A DNA stretch of 64,000 nt, taken from assembly GCA_026712715.1 (NCBI GenBank), contig JAPOPW010000023.1:1-64000 (forward strand), written 5' to 3'. The notes below the pieces were generated by a model that saw only the letters and a list, made by a program, of their open reading frames with translations, did not search any database and was not told the origin of the DNA. This DNA is from Immundisolibacterales bacterium (GTDB lineage: Bacteria > Pseudomonadota > Gammaproteobacteria > HK1). The position numbers and the translations under genes are program-made. Numbering within the stretch: the first letter of the stretch is position 1; each line of letters starts with the position of its first letter. Below are positions 8,269 to 16,982 of the stretch, piece by piece.

Positions 8269-9261
8269 TCAGCCGTCGGAGTCCGAGGCCGACCACCCGG
8301 CGAACCGCCCCGGCCAGACCTCCGGCTTGACCATGCTGCGAGGCGGCGTTCCGTCGATCACCTGGGCGATCTGGTCGGCGACCCCGTGCATCATCGCGTG
8401 AATGCCGCGATCGGTGCCGGATGCGATATGGGGGGTCACGATCACGTTCTTCATCCGGAGCAGCGGGTTGTCCGGAAGGGGTGGTTCCGGATCGGTGACA
8501 TCGAGCGCGGCGCCCGCGAGATGCCCGTCCTCGAGGACCCGGATCAGGGCCGGCTCGTCGACCACCGACCCTCGCGAGGCATTCACGAGATAGCCGCCCC
8601 GCGGGATGAGGCGCAGCTCGCGCTCCGAAACGAGGTGGCGGGTGCCGGGCAGCAGGGGTGCGTGCAGCGTGACGAACCGGGCATCGCTCAACACCGCGTC
8701 GAGGTCGTCCGTGAGCGTCACCCCCTCCGGAGTGCCCTGCTGCAGGTCGACGTACGGGTCGTGGACGGTGACGTTCATCTTCAGTCCGAGGGCGCAGATC
8801 TCCGCCACCCGGCGTCCGATTCGTCCGTAGCCGACAACCCCCAGATTGCGGCCCAACAGCTCGGTTCCCCGCATGTCCTCGCGGCCGATCGTCCGATCGC
8901 CGCGCAAGAATCGGTCGCCGGTCATGATCCGAGCCGCCATGGACATCAGCAGCGCGACCGTGTGTTCCGCCGTTGACTGGGTGGGCGCGTCGGGATTGTG
9001 GATGACGATGATGCCGCGCTCGGCCGCCGCATCCACGTCGATCTTGTCGACCCCGATTCCGGGAGTGGCGATCATCTTGAGTCGACCCCCGGCCCTGGTC
9101 ATGAACTCGGCGTCGACCTTCCCGCCTACCGCAACGACGATGTCGGCGCCCGCGCCCGCGCCCGGATCGAGATCGGGATCGATCGCCACCTCCGCCATTT
9201 CCCGGATCCGCTCGGTTGCTCCCATCGGCAGCTCATGCTGCATCACCACCTTGACCGCCAT
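8269..9261 (-). CDS. D-2-hydroxyacid dehydrogenase (NAD-dependent)
   Basis: A 330-residue member of the D-isomer-specific 2-hydroxyacid dehydrogenase family, which interconverts 2-oxo and D-2-hydroxy acids. The NAD-binding motif GVVGYGRIG is at 141-149. The catalytic Arg230 (NASRGS), Glu259 (DPEPP) and His278 (TPHIA) are all present. ATG 9261 is preceded by GGAG, and a TACAAT -10 box lies about 35 bases upstream. Together with the hydratase next door it suggests processing of a 2-oxo acid, but SerA-, glyoxylate- and hydroxypyruvate-type activities cannot be told apart here. Confidence 0.88.
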   Translation of the reverse strand: MAVKVVMQHELPMGATERIREMAEVAIDPDLDPGAGAGADIVVAVGGKVDAEFMTRAGGRLKMIATPGIGVDKIDVDAAAERGIIVIHNPDAPTQSTAEHTVALLMSMAARIMTGDRFLRGDRTIGREDMRGTELLGRNLGVVGYGRIGRRVAEICALGLKMNVTVHDPYVDLQQGTPEGVTLTDDLDAVLSDARFVTLHAPLLPGTRHLVSERELRLIPRGGYLVNASRGSVVDEPALIRVLEDGHLAGAALDVTDPEPPLPDNPLLRMKNVIVTPHIASGTDRGIHAMMHGVADQIAQVIDGTPPRSMVKPEVWPGRFAGWSASDSDG

Positions 9262-9293
9262 CTGATCTCCGCCTCGGTTCAGTCCCCGGGGCA

Positions 9294-9299
9294 ATTGTA
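9294..9299 (-). promoter_or_regulatory. -10 box for the 2-hydroxyacid dehydrogenase gene
   Basis: TACAAT on the minus strand (5 of 6 to consensus), 32 bases before the ATG. No good -35 hexamer is seen at 16-18 bases, so it may need an activator. Confidence 0.4.
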
Positions 9300-9452
9300 G
9301 ACGGCGGATTGCCGAGGTCCGTGGCGGCTCGGGGCAGCGCGCACGCGCGCATCCATTCCGCGCGGCAGGCGTCGAGGAGGAAGCCCGACCGCGCCATGAT
9401 CGACTGGGCGATCGACCCCCGGCGCCCGCCTTGCCCGCCGACCCGCCGGGAC

Positions 9453-10259
9453 TCAGGGCGCGAACGATACGATGGCTTCGCCGAGGCCCTCGATTTCGAC
9501 TCGCACCGTGTCGCCCGGCCCCACCCAATGCGTCTCGACGATGCTCCCGGTGAGCACCAGGTCGCCCTCCGAGAGGGGCCGGCCGGTTGCGGCGGCGTGG
9601 TTGGCGAGCCAGGCGAGCGCCTCGAGCGGGTGGCCCATCACGTCGGCCCCGATCCCGGCCCCGACCTCGACCCCGTTGATCGTCATGACACCCCGCAGGG
9701 CCGCGAGGTCGAGGCCGGACCACGCAGAGACCGGGACGCCGACCACCGCCCCGGCATTGAAGAAGTCGTCGGCGACGAGACTCGCGGCATCGAGCGCGCG
9801 AAAGTTCTCGTAGCGATCGTCGACGATCTCGATCGCCGCCATGCAGCTCGCGACCGCGTCCGCGACAGCCGTGCGGTCGAACGGCGCGTCCGCCGTGGAG
9901 AGGGGCCGTCCGAGCCGCACTGCGATCTCGCATTCGCCCCCCGGCCGCCAGTGTTCGCCGAACGGCGCGGCCGCCGGGCTTCGATGGGTCCGGCCGGCGT
10001 GGAGGGCGCCGGCGCACGGGTGCTCGATCCGAAGGTAGCGTTGCATCACCGGTGTCGTGCAGCCGATCTTGCGGCCGCAAACGGCCCCGAGCCGGCCGCT
10101 CAGCCGCTCGTTCAGCGCCGCCTGGACGCGGTAGGCCTCGTCGAGCGACGGCGGCCGGCAATCCGGCGGCAGGGGAGCGGGCACCGGGCGCCGACGCTCC
10201 CGCGCGGCCGCGCAGAGCTCCACCAACTGCGCCATCGCCTCCGTCTTCATCGCGGTCAT
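9453..10259 (-). CDS. Fumarylacetoacetase-family hydratase (2-keto-4-pentenoate hydratase-like)
   Basis: A 268-residue enzyme of the FAH superfamily, hydratase/decarboxylase branch (MhpD, HpcG, XylE/J types). Typical stretches are CGRKIGCTTPVMQ, the metal-ligand region GGECEIAVRLGRPL, AAIEIVDDRYENF, and the C-terminal LTGSIVETHWVGPGDTV. Such enzymes add water to 2-oxo-4-enoates from aromatic or heterocycle breakdown. The ATG at 10259 is chosen because GGAG lies about 9 bases upstream; frames further upstream would run into the exporter gene. No ring-cleavage dioxygenase is visible nearby, so the pathway is unclear. Confidence 0.85.
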   Translation of the reverse strand: MTAMKTEAMAQLVELCAAARERRRPVPAPLPPDCRPPSLDEAYRVQAALNERLSGRLGAVCGRKIGCTTPVMQRYLRIEHPCAGALHAGRTHRSPAAAPFGEHWRPGGECEIAVRLGRPLSTADAPFDRTAVADAVASCMAAIEIVDDRYENFRALDAASLVADDFFNAGAVVGVPVSAWSGLDLAALRGVMTINGVEVGAGIGADVMGHPLEALAWLANHAAATGRPLSEGDLVLTGSIVETHWVGPGDTVRVEIEGLGEAIVSFAP

Positions 10260-10302
10260 GATGCGGTCTCCGGTTGCGCCTCGAGCGCTTGGCGGCTGCG
10301 GT

Positions 10303-11031
10303 TCACCGGAGCAGGCCGTAGAGCCCGACGCACAACAGGAGCCCGAGCGCAACCCGCCGGTAGAGCGCTTCGCTCGATTTCCGGAAGAGCCTCGATCCGA
10401 TCCATGCGCCCAGCATGAAAACCGGCAGCAGCATCGCCGCCGTCACGATTGCGTCTCGGTCGATGAGTCCGGCAAGTGCCATCATGGCGATCAGCGCCAC
10501 CAGGGTGACGGCGAAGAACCCGGTGAAGTTGGCGCGGTTGGTCGCGGCCGTGTCCCGTCCGGAAAGGAGATAGACCATGACCGGCGGGTTGCCGAGGCTC
10601 GTCGAAGCGATCAGCACCCCGGAGATGCCACCGACGCCGAGGCTCGCCCAGAGCCTCTTCTCGCCCTCGTAGCGCCAGCCGACCATGAGAATCAACGAGA
10701 ACACGACGACGACGATCGCGATTCCCCGCACCAGCAGCGCTGGATCGAGCGAGACCAGGAGCCAACTCCCCACGGGCATGAGAAGCGCTGCCGCGAAACC
10801 CATCGGCGCGACTATCCGCCAGTTGATCTCCCGACGGACGCCGGGGAGAAGCTGGGCGGTCACCACGACCTCCATGAGGATGATGATGGCAACCGTTTGA
10901 ACCGGTCCGAACAGTATCGCGAACACCGGCGCCATCAGCATTCCCGAACCGACACCCGCGAAGCCCCGCATCAGTCCGGCCGCCACCGCGACGCCGAGGG
11001 CAATCAGCAGTTCATGGGTCAGGAACTCCAT
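10303..11031 (-). CDS. TauE/SafE-family permease
   Basis: A 242-residue inner-membrane protein with about eight hydrophobic segments arranged as two repeats, as in TauE/SafE (formerly DUF81). The first repeat carries GFAGVGSGMLMAPVFAILFG, the second ASTSLGNPPVMVYLLSG, both diagnostic. Members export or import sulfite, sulfoacetate or organic anions. ATG 11031 is preferred over one five codons upstream because the conserved helix follows directly. It sits between the hydrolase pair and the hydratase in the minus-strand block and may carry their substrate or product. Confidence 0.85.
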   Translation of the reverse strand: MEFLTHELLIALGVAVAAGLMRGFAGVGSGMLMAPVFAILFGPVQTVAIIILMEVVVTAQLLPGVRREINWRIVAPMGFAAALLMPVGSWLLVSLDPALLVRGIAIVVVVFSLILMVGWRYEGEKRLWASLGVGGISGVLIASTSLGNPPVMVYLLSGRDTAATNRANFTGFFAVTLVALIAMMALAGLIDRDAIVTAAMLLPVFMLGAWIGSRLFRKSSEALYRRVALGLLLCVGLYGLLR

Positions 11032-11152
11032 CCCGATTGCGCACACCCCTCATCTGGTTCATCGGCCCGGACCCGAATCCGCACTCCGACCCCGGGAAAT
11101 CTCGCCCGCCCGGACCAATCCGGCCATTCGAGCCAACGGTGGAACGGGAGGG

Positions 11153-11674
11153 CTACAGCAGGGCGGCGCAGCTCGCGAGGGCGTCCTCGCGGGCGCGCTC
11201 GAACGCGGCTTCCTCCGCCGCGAGCGGGCTTTCTCCGGCCCCTTCGCCGAATGAGAAGGCGACCCCGCCCGCGGAGCCCGTGGACGAGCCGCCGGCCGCC
11301 GCGATTCGGGCGGAACCGAACTGGGTCCGCACCCCGCCCGAGCCGGGCAGGCGCAGGGGGCCGACCACGATGACCTCGTCCTTCTCGCGGCGCCGGCTCG
11401 TCACTTCGAACCGCCAGCCGTCCCCGTAACGCTCGTCGAGGAGGCGTTCGGCCGGGGACGCGATCGAAGGCAGGGTGGCGGACGGTGCCGAGGGCGCCGC
11501 CGGGTCCGCGTCGCGGGGGGCCGAGGAGGCCGGCGCTGGCGCCGGAGGCGCGGTCGCGGGTGCGGCCGGAGCCCGGCTCGGAGCGGACGGCCCGGCGCTC
11601 TGGTAGAGGGCGTCCAGATCGCGCCGGTTCTTCGCGAGGAGGTCGTCGAAGGCGGAGGTGTAGCGCGAGCTCAT
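11153..11674 (-). CDS. Small protein with Rad52-like C-terminal domain
   Basis: A 173-residue protein in three parts: a short helical head (MSSRYTSAFDDLLAKNRRDL, 1-20), a Pro/Ala/Ser-rich linker (about 29-72), and a C-terminal domain (about 73-173). The last part reads LLDERYGDGWRFEVTS, then RTQFGSARI, then EEAAFERAREDALASCAALL. That order and spacing resemble Rad52-type single-strand annealing domains (aromatic-rich strand, T-x-x-G-x-A, and a helix ending in DAL-x-x-C). The match is by eye and may mark only a shared fold. Its ATG overlaps the stop codon of the cysteine hydrolase gene (ATGA), so the two are translationally coupled. Confidence 0.5.
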   Translation of the reverse strand: MSSRYTSAFDDLLAKNRRDLDALYQSAGPSAPSRAPAAPATAPPAPAPASSAPRDADPAAPSAPSATLPSIASPAERLLDERYGDGWRFEVTSRRREKDEVIVVGPLRLPGSGGVRTQFGSARIAAAGGSSTGSAGGVAFSFGEGAGESPLAAEEAAFERAREDALASCAALL

Positions 11675-12387
11675 CGGACGGCCGCCTCCGGCTCCCCCGC
11701 CGCCCACCAGCGCCGGAAGTCGTCCACCGCGCGCTCGGGATCGGCTCGCCCGCCCTCGCCCGCGAGCCACGCGAGGACTTCCCCGCTGTCGACGACGTCC
11801 CCGTACTTGGCATCGATGTCGAAGAGGTTCGCCTCGTGCGGACCCGCCGCCCGGTCGCCCACCGCGTCGCGGACGACGACGGTGTGGTAGCCGTACTGCA
11901 TCGAGTCGATGGCCGAAGCGCGCACGCACCCGCTCGTGGTGCAGCCGGTGAGGACGAGGGTGTCCACTCCGAATGCCTTGAGCCGAGAATCGATGTCGGT
12001 GCCGAAGAACGCGCTCGCGAACTGCTTCTCCGCGACGATCTCCCCCGGCTCGGGGCGGATGCGGTCGTCCACCTCGGTCCACGGGGTGCCCCGCACGAGG
12101 AGCCCGAGGGCCGGCACCTTCTTCACGAACGTTCCGCCGTCGCTCAAGTCCGGGTGGTACGCGACGGTGGTGTAGGCGACCGGGAGCCCGGCCGCGCGGA
12201 ATGCCGCCTGAAGGCGTGCGGTCACCTCGATCTCGTTCGAGAAGTCGCCGCCGAGATCGGTGCCCGGGTCGGTGAACCCGTTGATGAAGTCGATGACGAG
12301 GAGGGCGGGCTTGGCCCCGAACCCGGCGCGCGACGCAAAGCCCTTGCGCTCGTAGTCGCTGCGCGTGTCGGCCGTCCAGTCGTGCAT
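11671..12387 (-). CDS. Isochorismatase-family cysteine hydrolase (N-carbamoylsarcosine amidohydrolase-like)
   Basis: A 238-residue cysteine hydrolase. The triad of the family is visible: Asp in LLVIDFINGF, Lys in VAEKQFASAFF, and the nucleophile Cys in LVLTGCTTSGCVRASAID. Length and the long N-terminus resemble N-carbamoylsarcosine amidohydrolase, which splits carbamoyl amides to amine, CO2 and ammonia; nicotinamidase or maleamate amidase activity is also possible. A GGAGG site lies 9 bases before the ATG. It is first in the minus-strand block and its stop overlaps the start of the Rad52-like gene. Confidence 0.85.
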   Translation of the reverse strand: MHDWTADTRSDYERKGFASRAGFGAKPALLVIDFINGFTDPGTDLGGDFSNEIEVTARLQAAFRAAGLPVAYTTVAYHPDLSDGGTFVKKVPALGLLVRGTPWTEVDDRIRPEPGEIVAEKQFASAFFGTDIDSRLKAFGVDTLVLTGCTTSGCVRASAIDSMQYGYHTVVVRDAVGDRAAGPHEANLFDIDAKYGDVVDSGEVLAWLAGEGGRADPERAVDDFRRWWAAGEPEAAVR

Positions 12388-12703
12388 GTCCTCGAACCTC
12401 CGGCCCGTCGGGCGAGGGCCTTCGCGGGACTCTTTACCCCAGACCGGTCCCGGTGACAAGGCCGCGCGCCAGGTGGCGGCGAGCCGCGCCGTGCCGCCCG
12501 GCCGTGCCCGGATCCGGGGTGCGCGCCCGGACGCTCCCGAGCTGGACCGGCGCGAATGCGATGTCCGGTCGTTCGGATCGCCGATTCGCCACGTCCGTGA
12601 CAACCGGAATTGGGGGCGGGGCGAACGGAACCGGGCGGGAGACGACACGGGGCCGGTTCGCGCTATGCTCGCGGCCCGTCAACTTCCGCTTCGCGAGGCC
12701 GGC
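12388..12703. other. Divergent intergenic region, 316 bases
   Basis: Separates the minus-strand hydrolase block from the plus-strand GFA gene and must hold both promoters. A TATGCT -10 box for the GFA gene is at 12664-12669, about 35 bases before the ATG. I see no clear operator repeats. Confidence 0.4.
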
Positions 12704-13549
12704 ATGACCGAAGGAACCTGTCTTTGCGGGACCGTGCGCTTCGTCGCCGACGAGGTGCGCGACATGGCCCACTGTCACTGCTCGATGTGCCGCAAGCACC
12801 ACGGGGCGCCGTTCGCCACGATGGCCCGGGTGGCCGCCGGCGCGTTCCGGTGGACGGCGGCGGAGGACGCGATCGTCCGCTACGAGTCGTCCCCGGGCTT
12901 CCACCGCTCCTTCTGCCGCACTTGCGGATCGTCCCTTCCCGACCGGTCTCCGTCCGGTGGGTGGTTCGTCCCGGCCGGGCTCTTCGCGGACGATCCCGGG
13001 GTGCGTCCCGCCGTCCACATCTTCCGGGCCTCGCGCGCGCCCTGGCACACCATCGCGGACCGGCTCCCGGGGTTCGACGAATGGCCGCCCCGCCGGGACC
13101 TGCCGGTAGTCGAGCGCCCCCCGCCGGCCGCGCCGGCCGCGCCGGGTGCCCTGCGCGGAAGCTGCGTGTGCGGCGGCATCGCCTACGAGGTGACCGAGTC
13201 CTTCGCGCGGGTCCACAACTGCCACTGCTCGCGCTGCCGGCGGGCGCGCGCCGCCGCCCACACCACGAACGGGTTCACGTCCGCCGACGGGATGCATTAC
13301 GTCCGCGGCGAAGACCTCGCGGTCACCTGGCGGCTGCCCGAGGCCCGGTTCTTCGCCCACACCTTCTGCCGGGCGTGCGGCTCGGGCGCTCCGCGGCGCG
13401 ACCCGGACCGCGGGATCGCGATCATTCCCATGGGCTCGCTCGACGACGACCCGGGCCGGGGCGTCGACAGTCACATCTTCGTCGGTTCGCGCGCACCCTG
13501 GTACCAGTTCGAGGACGACCTTCCCGGCTTCGAAGAGGCGGCGCCCTGA
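12704..13549 (+). CDS. Tandem GFA (CENP-V/GFA) domain protein
   Basis: A 281-residue protein made of two GFA domains joined by a Pro/Ala linker. Domain 1 (about 4-130) has CLCG, CHCSMCRKHHG and FCRTCGSS. Domain 2 (about 150-280) has CVCGG, CHCSRCRRARA and FCRACGSG. Each thus keeps the CxC, CxxC and CxxC cysteines that bind zinc. Single-domain members are about 120-150 residues and are named after glutathione-dependent formaldehyde-activating enzyme, a function now doubted. Both copies end in an APWxxxxDxLPGFxE block, so an internal duplication is the simplest origin. Confidence 0.85.
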   Translation: MTEGTCLCGTVRFVADEVRDMAHCHCSMCRKHHGAPFATMARVAAGAFRWTAAEDAIVRYESSPGFHRSFCRTCGSSLPDRSPSGGWFVPAGLFADDPGVRPAVHIFRASRAPWHTIADRLPGFDEWPPRRDLPVVERPPPAAPAAPGALRGSCVCGGIAYEVTESFARVHNCHCSRCRRARAAAHTTNGFTSADGMHYVRGEDLAVTWRLPEARFFAHTFCRACGSGAPRRDPDRGIAIIPMGSLDDDPGRGVDSHIFVGSRAPWYQFEDDLPGFEEAAP

Positions 13550-13568
13550 CGCGACCGGAGGGGGCGCG

Positions 13569-13594
13569 GCCCGCCGCATTGAGCCGGGGCGGGC
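13569..13594. terminator. Possible bidirectional terminator hairpin
   Basis: GCCCGCC and GGCGGGC can pair around a 12-base loop in the 63-base gap between two converging genes. No T-run follows on either strand. Confidence 0.3.
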
Positions 13595-13612
13595 TGCAGG
13601 ATCGCAGGGGGC

Positions 13613-14641
13613 TCAGCCGGCGAGGAGCTCCCAGCCGCCCGTGTCCTCGAGGGCGCGCCGGACCCGTTCGCGCGCTTCGCCATCGAGCTCGGCGAGGCGC
13701 CGCCGGAGCTCGGCGAGGCACTTGACCTGGTAGCGGAACACGCCCTGCCGGAAGGGCCGGCCGAGGAGCTCGACCTCGAACTCGGCCTCGCCCCTCGCGG
13801 CCGCCCCGGCATTGGCGGCAAGGAACGGGAGGTACACCTCCCCGAAGAGCCGCAGCAGCCCGGTGACGGCCTCCGGCCGCGGCTCGTTTGACCCGATCCA
13901 CTCGCCTTCGATTCCGGAGGCGTCGTCGAGCTGGCGCACCCAGCTCTCGGTCCGCTGCGCCTCGGCGCGCATGATCGCGAGCGGCGTCGGATCGGTGGCG
14001 AGGGTCCGGAGCTGGCCGAAGAGCCCGAAGTCGGCGAGCGAGGGCCGCGTCCCGAACAGAAATCGGTACGCCCCGACGTGCGGCTCGAGGGCGGCGAGCA
14101 CCCGGTGGTAGCTCTCCTCGATCACCGGCGCGTTCGCGGGGGTGCAGCCGACGAGGGGCATCCGTTCGATCTGGCGTCTCGCGAAGTCTCTCGCCGCCGC
14201 CTCGCGCGCCTCGCCGACCCGGTCGGGGTAGAAGTCGTCGGCGATCCAGTACCCCGCGTAACGGATGTCCGGTTCGTACGCCCACCGGTAGTGGAACATC
14301 GCCTTGGTCAGCCACTCGTCCGCCAGGTCCTCGATGAGGTGACAGAGGAAGGCGTGCGCCGGGTCGTCCGGCAGGATCGAGCGCTCCCCCGGATGGCGTG
14401 CCTCGAGGGCGCAGGCGATCGGTGTCGTGTCGACGTGGTAGCTCCCGTCCTCCGGATACTGCAGGACCGGGATGACGGGCGGGCGAACGTCCGCCAGCTC
14501 GGCCCGGTTCCGCTCCGTGCGGAGCTCCCAGACGAACGGGAGCCGGCGGTAGCGCAGGATCGCGCGAAGCTTGACGGAGTAGGGCGAGCCGTTGGTCCCG
14601 ACGAGCCGGTAGGCGGCGGAGTGCGGCCGCTGCTCAGGCAT
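13613..14641 (-). CDS. Glutathione S-transferase family protein
   Basis: A 342-residue GST-like protein, longer than the usual 200-230 residues. The thioredoxin-like N-terminal domain shows LVGTNGSPYSVKLRAILRYR, with Ser at the catalytic position, then VIPVLQYPEDGSYHVDTTPI, where P-V-I-P-V-L holds the cis-proline. The helical C-terminal domain carries LFGTRPSLADFGLFGQL with the N-capping Asp. The extra 60-80 C-terminal residues resemble a subgroup of uncharacterised proteobacterial GSTs. Its ATG lies inside the end of the nitroreductase gene (8-base overlap), so the two are coupled and may share a detoxification or reductive role. Confidence 0.85.
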   Translation of the reverse strand: MPEQRPHSAAYRLVGTNGSPYSVKLRAILRYRRLPFVWELRTERNRAELADVRPPVIPVLQYPEDGSYHVDTTPIACALEARHPGERSILPDDPAHAFLCHLIEDLADEWLTKAMFHYRWAYEPDIRYAGYWIADDFYPDRVGEAREAAARDFARRQIERMPLVGCTPANAPVIEESYHRVLAALEPHVGAYRFLFGTRPSLADFGLFGQLRTLATDPTPLAIMRAEAQRTESWVRQLDDASGIEGEWIGSNEPRPEAVTGLLRLFGEVYLPFLAANAGAAARGEAEFEVELLGRPFRQGVFRYQVKCLAELRRRLAELDGEARERVRRALEDTGGWELLAG

Positions 14642-15284
14642 ACCGGCAGACCTCGTCGAACTCGTAGCGGTAGAGGCGGGGGCCCATGATGCTCTCCGGC
14701 TTCCCCCAACCGAGGTTGCAGAGGAAGTTCGACTTCACGCTCGTTCCCGCGAAGAATGCGTCGTCGACCACACCGTTGTCGAAGCCGGACATCGCCCCGC
14801 AGTCGAGCCCGAGCGCCCGGCAGGCGATCAGGAAGTAGGCAGCCCCCAGGGTGCCGTTGCGAAACGCGGCCACTTCAGACGCGGCCGGGTTGTCGCCGAA
14901 GGTGGAGCCAAGGTCGCGGATGAAGGTGCGCGGGGAATCGCGCCAGAACTCGGTGTCGTGGGCGATGATCGCGGTGACCGGCGCTGCCATCGTCTTGTCC
15001 CGGTTGCCTTCCGAGAGCGACGGCTCGAGCTTCGCCTTGCCGTCCGCGCTGCGCACGAAGACGATGCGCATCGGCTGCGAGTTCGCGGATGTCGGGCCCA
15101 TGCGGGCGATGTCGAAGGCCGCGCGGAGCAGTGCGTCCGGCACTTCGCGGGTCTCGTCGAAGGCGTTCGGGGTGCGGGCGACCCGGAACAGGAGATCGAG
15201 GGATGCATCGTCGAGCCCTTCGATCGTGTCGCGCAGCGCGGCGAACTCGGTCCGGGCCCGGGCGAGGGCGGCGTCTTCGGTCAT
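14634..15284 (-). CDS. rutE: RutE-type malonic semialdehyde reductase / nitroreductase
   Basis: A 216-residue FMN-dependent nitroreductase-fold enzyme. The conserved RutE stretches are easy to follow: [16 protein letters not shown] [81 protein letters not shown]. RutE reduces malonic semialdehyde to 3-hydroxypropionate in pyrimidine breakdown. No rutA-D or rutF is near, so here it may serve another semialdehyde or nitro substrate. GGAG lies about 10 bases before the ATG. It forms a two-gene unit with the GST. Confidence 0.88.
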   Translation of the reverse strand: MTEDAALARARTEFAALRDTIEGLDDASLDLLFRVARTPNAFDETREVPDALLRAAFDIARMGPTSANSQPMRIVFVRSADGKAKLEPSLSEGNRDKTMAAPVTAIIAHDTEFWRDSPRTFIRDLGSTFGDNPAASEVAAFRNGTLGAAYFLIACRALGLDCGAMSGFDNGVVDDAFFAGTSVKSNFLCNLGWGKPESIMGPRLYRYEFDEVCRYA

Positions 15285-15423
15285 CTTCGGTTCTCCGAAG
15301 TCGGATTCGTGGAGTGACTATGCCCCGTCGTCCGGCGAGCGGCGCCGGGATCCGGCCTGCACTGATCGCGCGATGAGCGGGCGCGTGCCCTGCCGTCCGC
15401 CGGCGGGACGGCGTTTGCGGTCC

Positions 15424-15429
15424 AGTATA
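15424..15429 (-). promoter_or_regulatory. -10 box for the rutE-GST unit
   Basis: TATACT on the minus strand in the context CGCTATACTGG, 5 of 6 to consensus, about 140 bases before the rutE start. The -35 region is GC-rich and poor. Confidence 0.4.
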
Positions 15430-15475
15430 GCGAGCGCGTGCGGCGGGGCGCCGGGCGAGGCGGAGCCCGGTCCGG

Positions 15476-15504
15476 TTGCGGGCGGACGGCCCGTCTCCTA
15501 CATT
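15476..15504 (+). promoter_or_regulatory. Candidate promoter of the deacetylase gene
   Basis: TTGCGG (15476-15481), a 17-base spacer and TACATT (15499-15504). The leader to the ATG at 15625 would be about 110 bases. Confidence 0.45.
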
Positions 15505-15624
15505 GGCACGAAGATCGGCCGGGGCCGCCCGGCGGCGGTGGATCTTGCGGGTGGAGGGGCTTGCGCCGGACCGGCGTCATGGCCGCCGGTTCGGGCGGCG
15601 GCCGCAACCGGAGGAGAGAAGGGG

Positions 15625-16626
15625 ATGCGTGAACGTTATCGGCCACGGCCGCTCGTGCACTCGAGCGCGGCGTCGCACTCCGGCCCGACCGCCGAAGTTC
15701 GCGAGGAGTTCCTCGCGCGGCCGGGCGGGCGCAAGGAGATCCTGTGCGCCTACGGGGTGGACGTGGACGCGGTCGCCGGCTGGCTCGGCTCCTACGGCGG
15801 CGAGGATTCCCCCTGCGACATCTCCCGCGGACTCTTCGCGGGCGAGGTCGGGGTGCCGCGCATGGTCCGTCTCTTCGACCGGTTCGGCATCCGCACCTCC
15901 TGGTTCATTCCCGGCCACTCCATCGAGACCTTTCCGGACGAGTGCCGGATGGTGGCGGACGCGGGGCACGAGATCGGGGTTCACGGCTACTCCCACGAGA
16001 ATCCCATCGCAATGACCCCGGAGCAGGAGGAGGCGGTGCTCGACAAGTGCATCGACCTCATCGACCGCCTCTGCGGGCGCGCGCCGACCGGCTACGTCGC
16101 GCCCTGGTGGGAGTTCAGCCCGTACACCAACGAGCTCCTCCTCAAGCGCGGCATCAAGTACGACCACAGCCTGATGAACAACGACTTCCACCCCTTCTAT
16201 GTGCGGGTGGGGGACAGTTGGACCAAGATCGACTACTCGAAGCATCCGAGCGAGTGGATGAAGCCGCTCGTTCGCGGCGAGGAGACGGACCTCATCGACA
16301 TCCCGGGAAGCTGGTACCTCGACGACCTGCCGCCGATGATGTTCATCAAGACCGCCCCGAACAGCTACGGGTTCGCCAATCCGCGGGACATCGAGCAGCT
16401 CTGGAAGGACCAGTTCGACTGGGTGTACCGGGAGTACGACTACGCCGTCTTCACCATGACCATCCACCCCGACGTCTCGGGGCGTCCCCAGGTGCTGCTC
16501 ATGCACGAGCGTATCTTCGAGTACATCTCCTCGCACTCCGGGGTGCGCTTTTGCACCTTCGACGAGATCGCGGACGACTTCCGGGCCCGCAGCCCGCGTG
16601 AGGCGGAGCCCGCGGGCGCGGACTGA
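15625..16626 (+). CDS. Polysaccharide deacetylase-family protein (NodB-like, PuuE-type)
   Basis: A 333-residue NodB-fold hydrolase. The metal site is seen as Asp46/Asp48 ([10 protein letters not shown]) and His120-x3-His124 (VHGYSHE). APWWEFSP and [15 protein letters not shown] supply the other conserved motifs. The layout is that of the PuuE-like branch (allantoinase-type, or acting on other N-acyl compounds) rather than peptidoglycan deacetylases: there is no signal peptide or membrane anchor, so the protein should be cytoplasmic. A strong GGAGGAG site precedes the ATG. A small MCGLCG protein follows 8 bases later. Confidence 0.85.
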   Translation: MRERYRPRPLVHSSAASHSGPTAEVREEFLARPGGRKEILCAYGVDVDAVAGWLGSYGGEDSPCDISRGLFAGEVGVPRMVRLFDRFGIRTSWFIPGHSIETFPDECRMVADAGHEIGVHGYSHENPIAMTPEQEEAVLDKCIDLIDRLCGRAPTGYVAPWWEFSPYTNELLLKRGIKYDHSLMNNDFHPFYVRVGDSWTKIDYSKHPSEWMKPLVRGEETDLIDIPGSWYLDDLPPMMFIKTAPNSYGFANPRDIEQLWKDQFDWVYREYDYAVFTMTIHPDVSGRPQVLLMHERIFEYISSHSGVRFCTFDEIADDFRARSPREAEPAGAD

Positions 16627-16634
16627 CCCTCGCC

Positions 16635-16982
16635 ATGTGCGGCCTGTGCGGGATGTTCGCGGGCGAGCGTCACTGGACCGAGCGGGCCGCGAGCCCGGCC
16701 ATCTTCGGAGGCTCCGACCGAACCGCGGGCGGCGGGCCGGAGCGGGCGCAAGTTACCCCGGCGCAGGAGCGCCAGCAACGGGTTCGCCTCGTCAACCGGG
16801 TGCTCGACCCGCTCGGGCTCGTTCTCGCGGAATGGGCCGCGTCGTCCTACGTGCTGCGGACGAAGACCGGCCGCAGCGAGGTCGTGCCGGATCTCGGCGC
16901 GCTGTGGCCGGCGGCCGAGCGCCTCCTCGGCCGCCCCTGCGACCCCCTCGATCCCGGCCTCCTCGCCCGCCTCTCCCGCTAG
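16635..16982 (+). CDS. Small conserved protein with MCGLCG N-terminus
   Basis: A 115-residue protein starting MCGLCGMFAGERHW. The Met-Cys-Gly-x-Cys-Gly start recalls class II glutamine amidotransferases, in which Cys2 becomes the catalytic N-terminus, but the rest is far too short for that domain. The middle is a charged helix (QRQQRVRLVNRVL region), then SSYVLRTKTGRSEVVPDL and a C-terminal LGRPCDPLDPGLL. I recall similar short proteins beside CobW-type GTPases and PuuE-like deacetylases in Alphaproteobacteria, which is a recollection and not a search. It follows the deacetylase by 8 bases and is surely co-transcribed. Function unknown. Confidence 0.65.
   Translation: MCGLCGMFAGERHWTERAASPAIFGGSDRTAGGGPERAQVTPAQERQQRVRLVNRVLDPLGLVLAEWAASSYVLRTKTGRSEVVPDLGALWPAAERLLGRPCDPLDPGLLARLSR

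Larger units (their letters stand above)
15285..15624. other. Divergent intergenic region, 340 bases, two promoters
   Basis: Holds the promoters of the rutE-like and deacetylase genes, listed separately. No coding sequence recognised. Confidence 0.5.
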
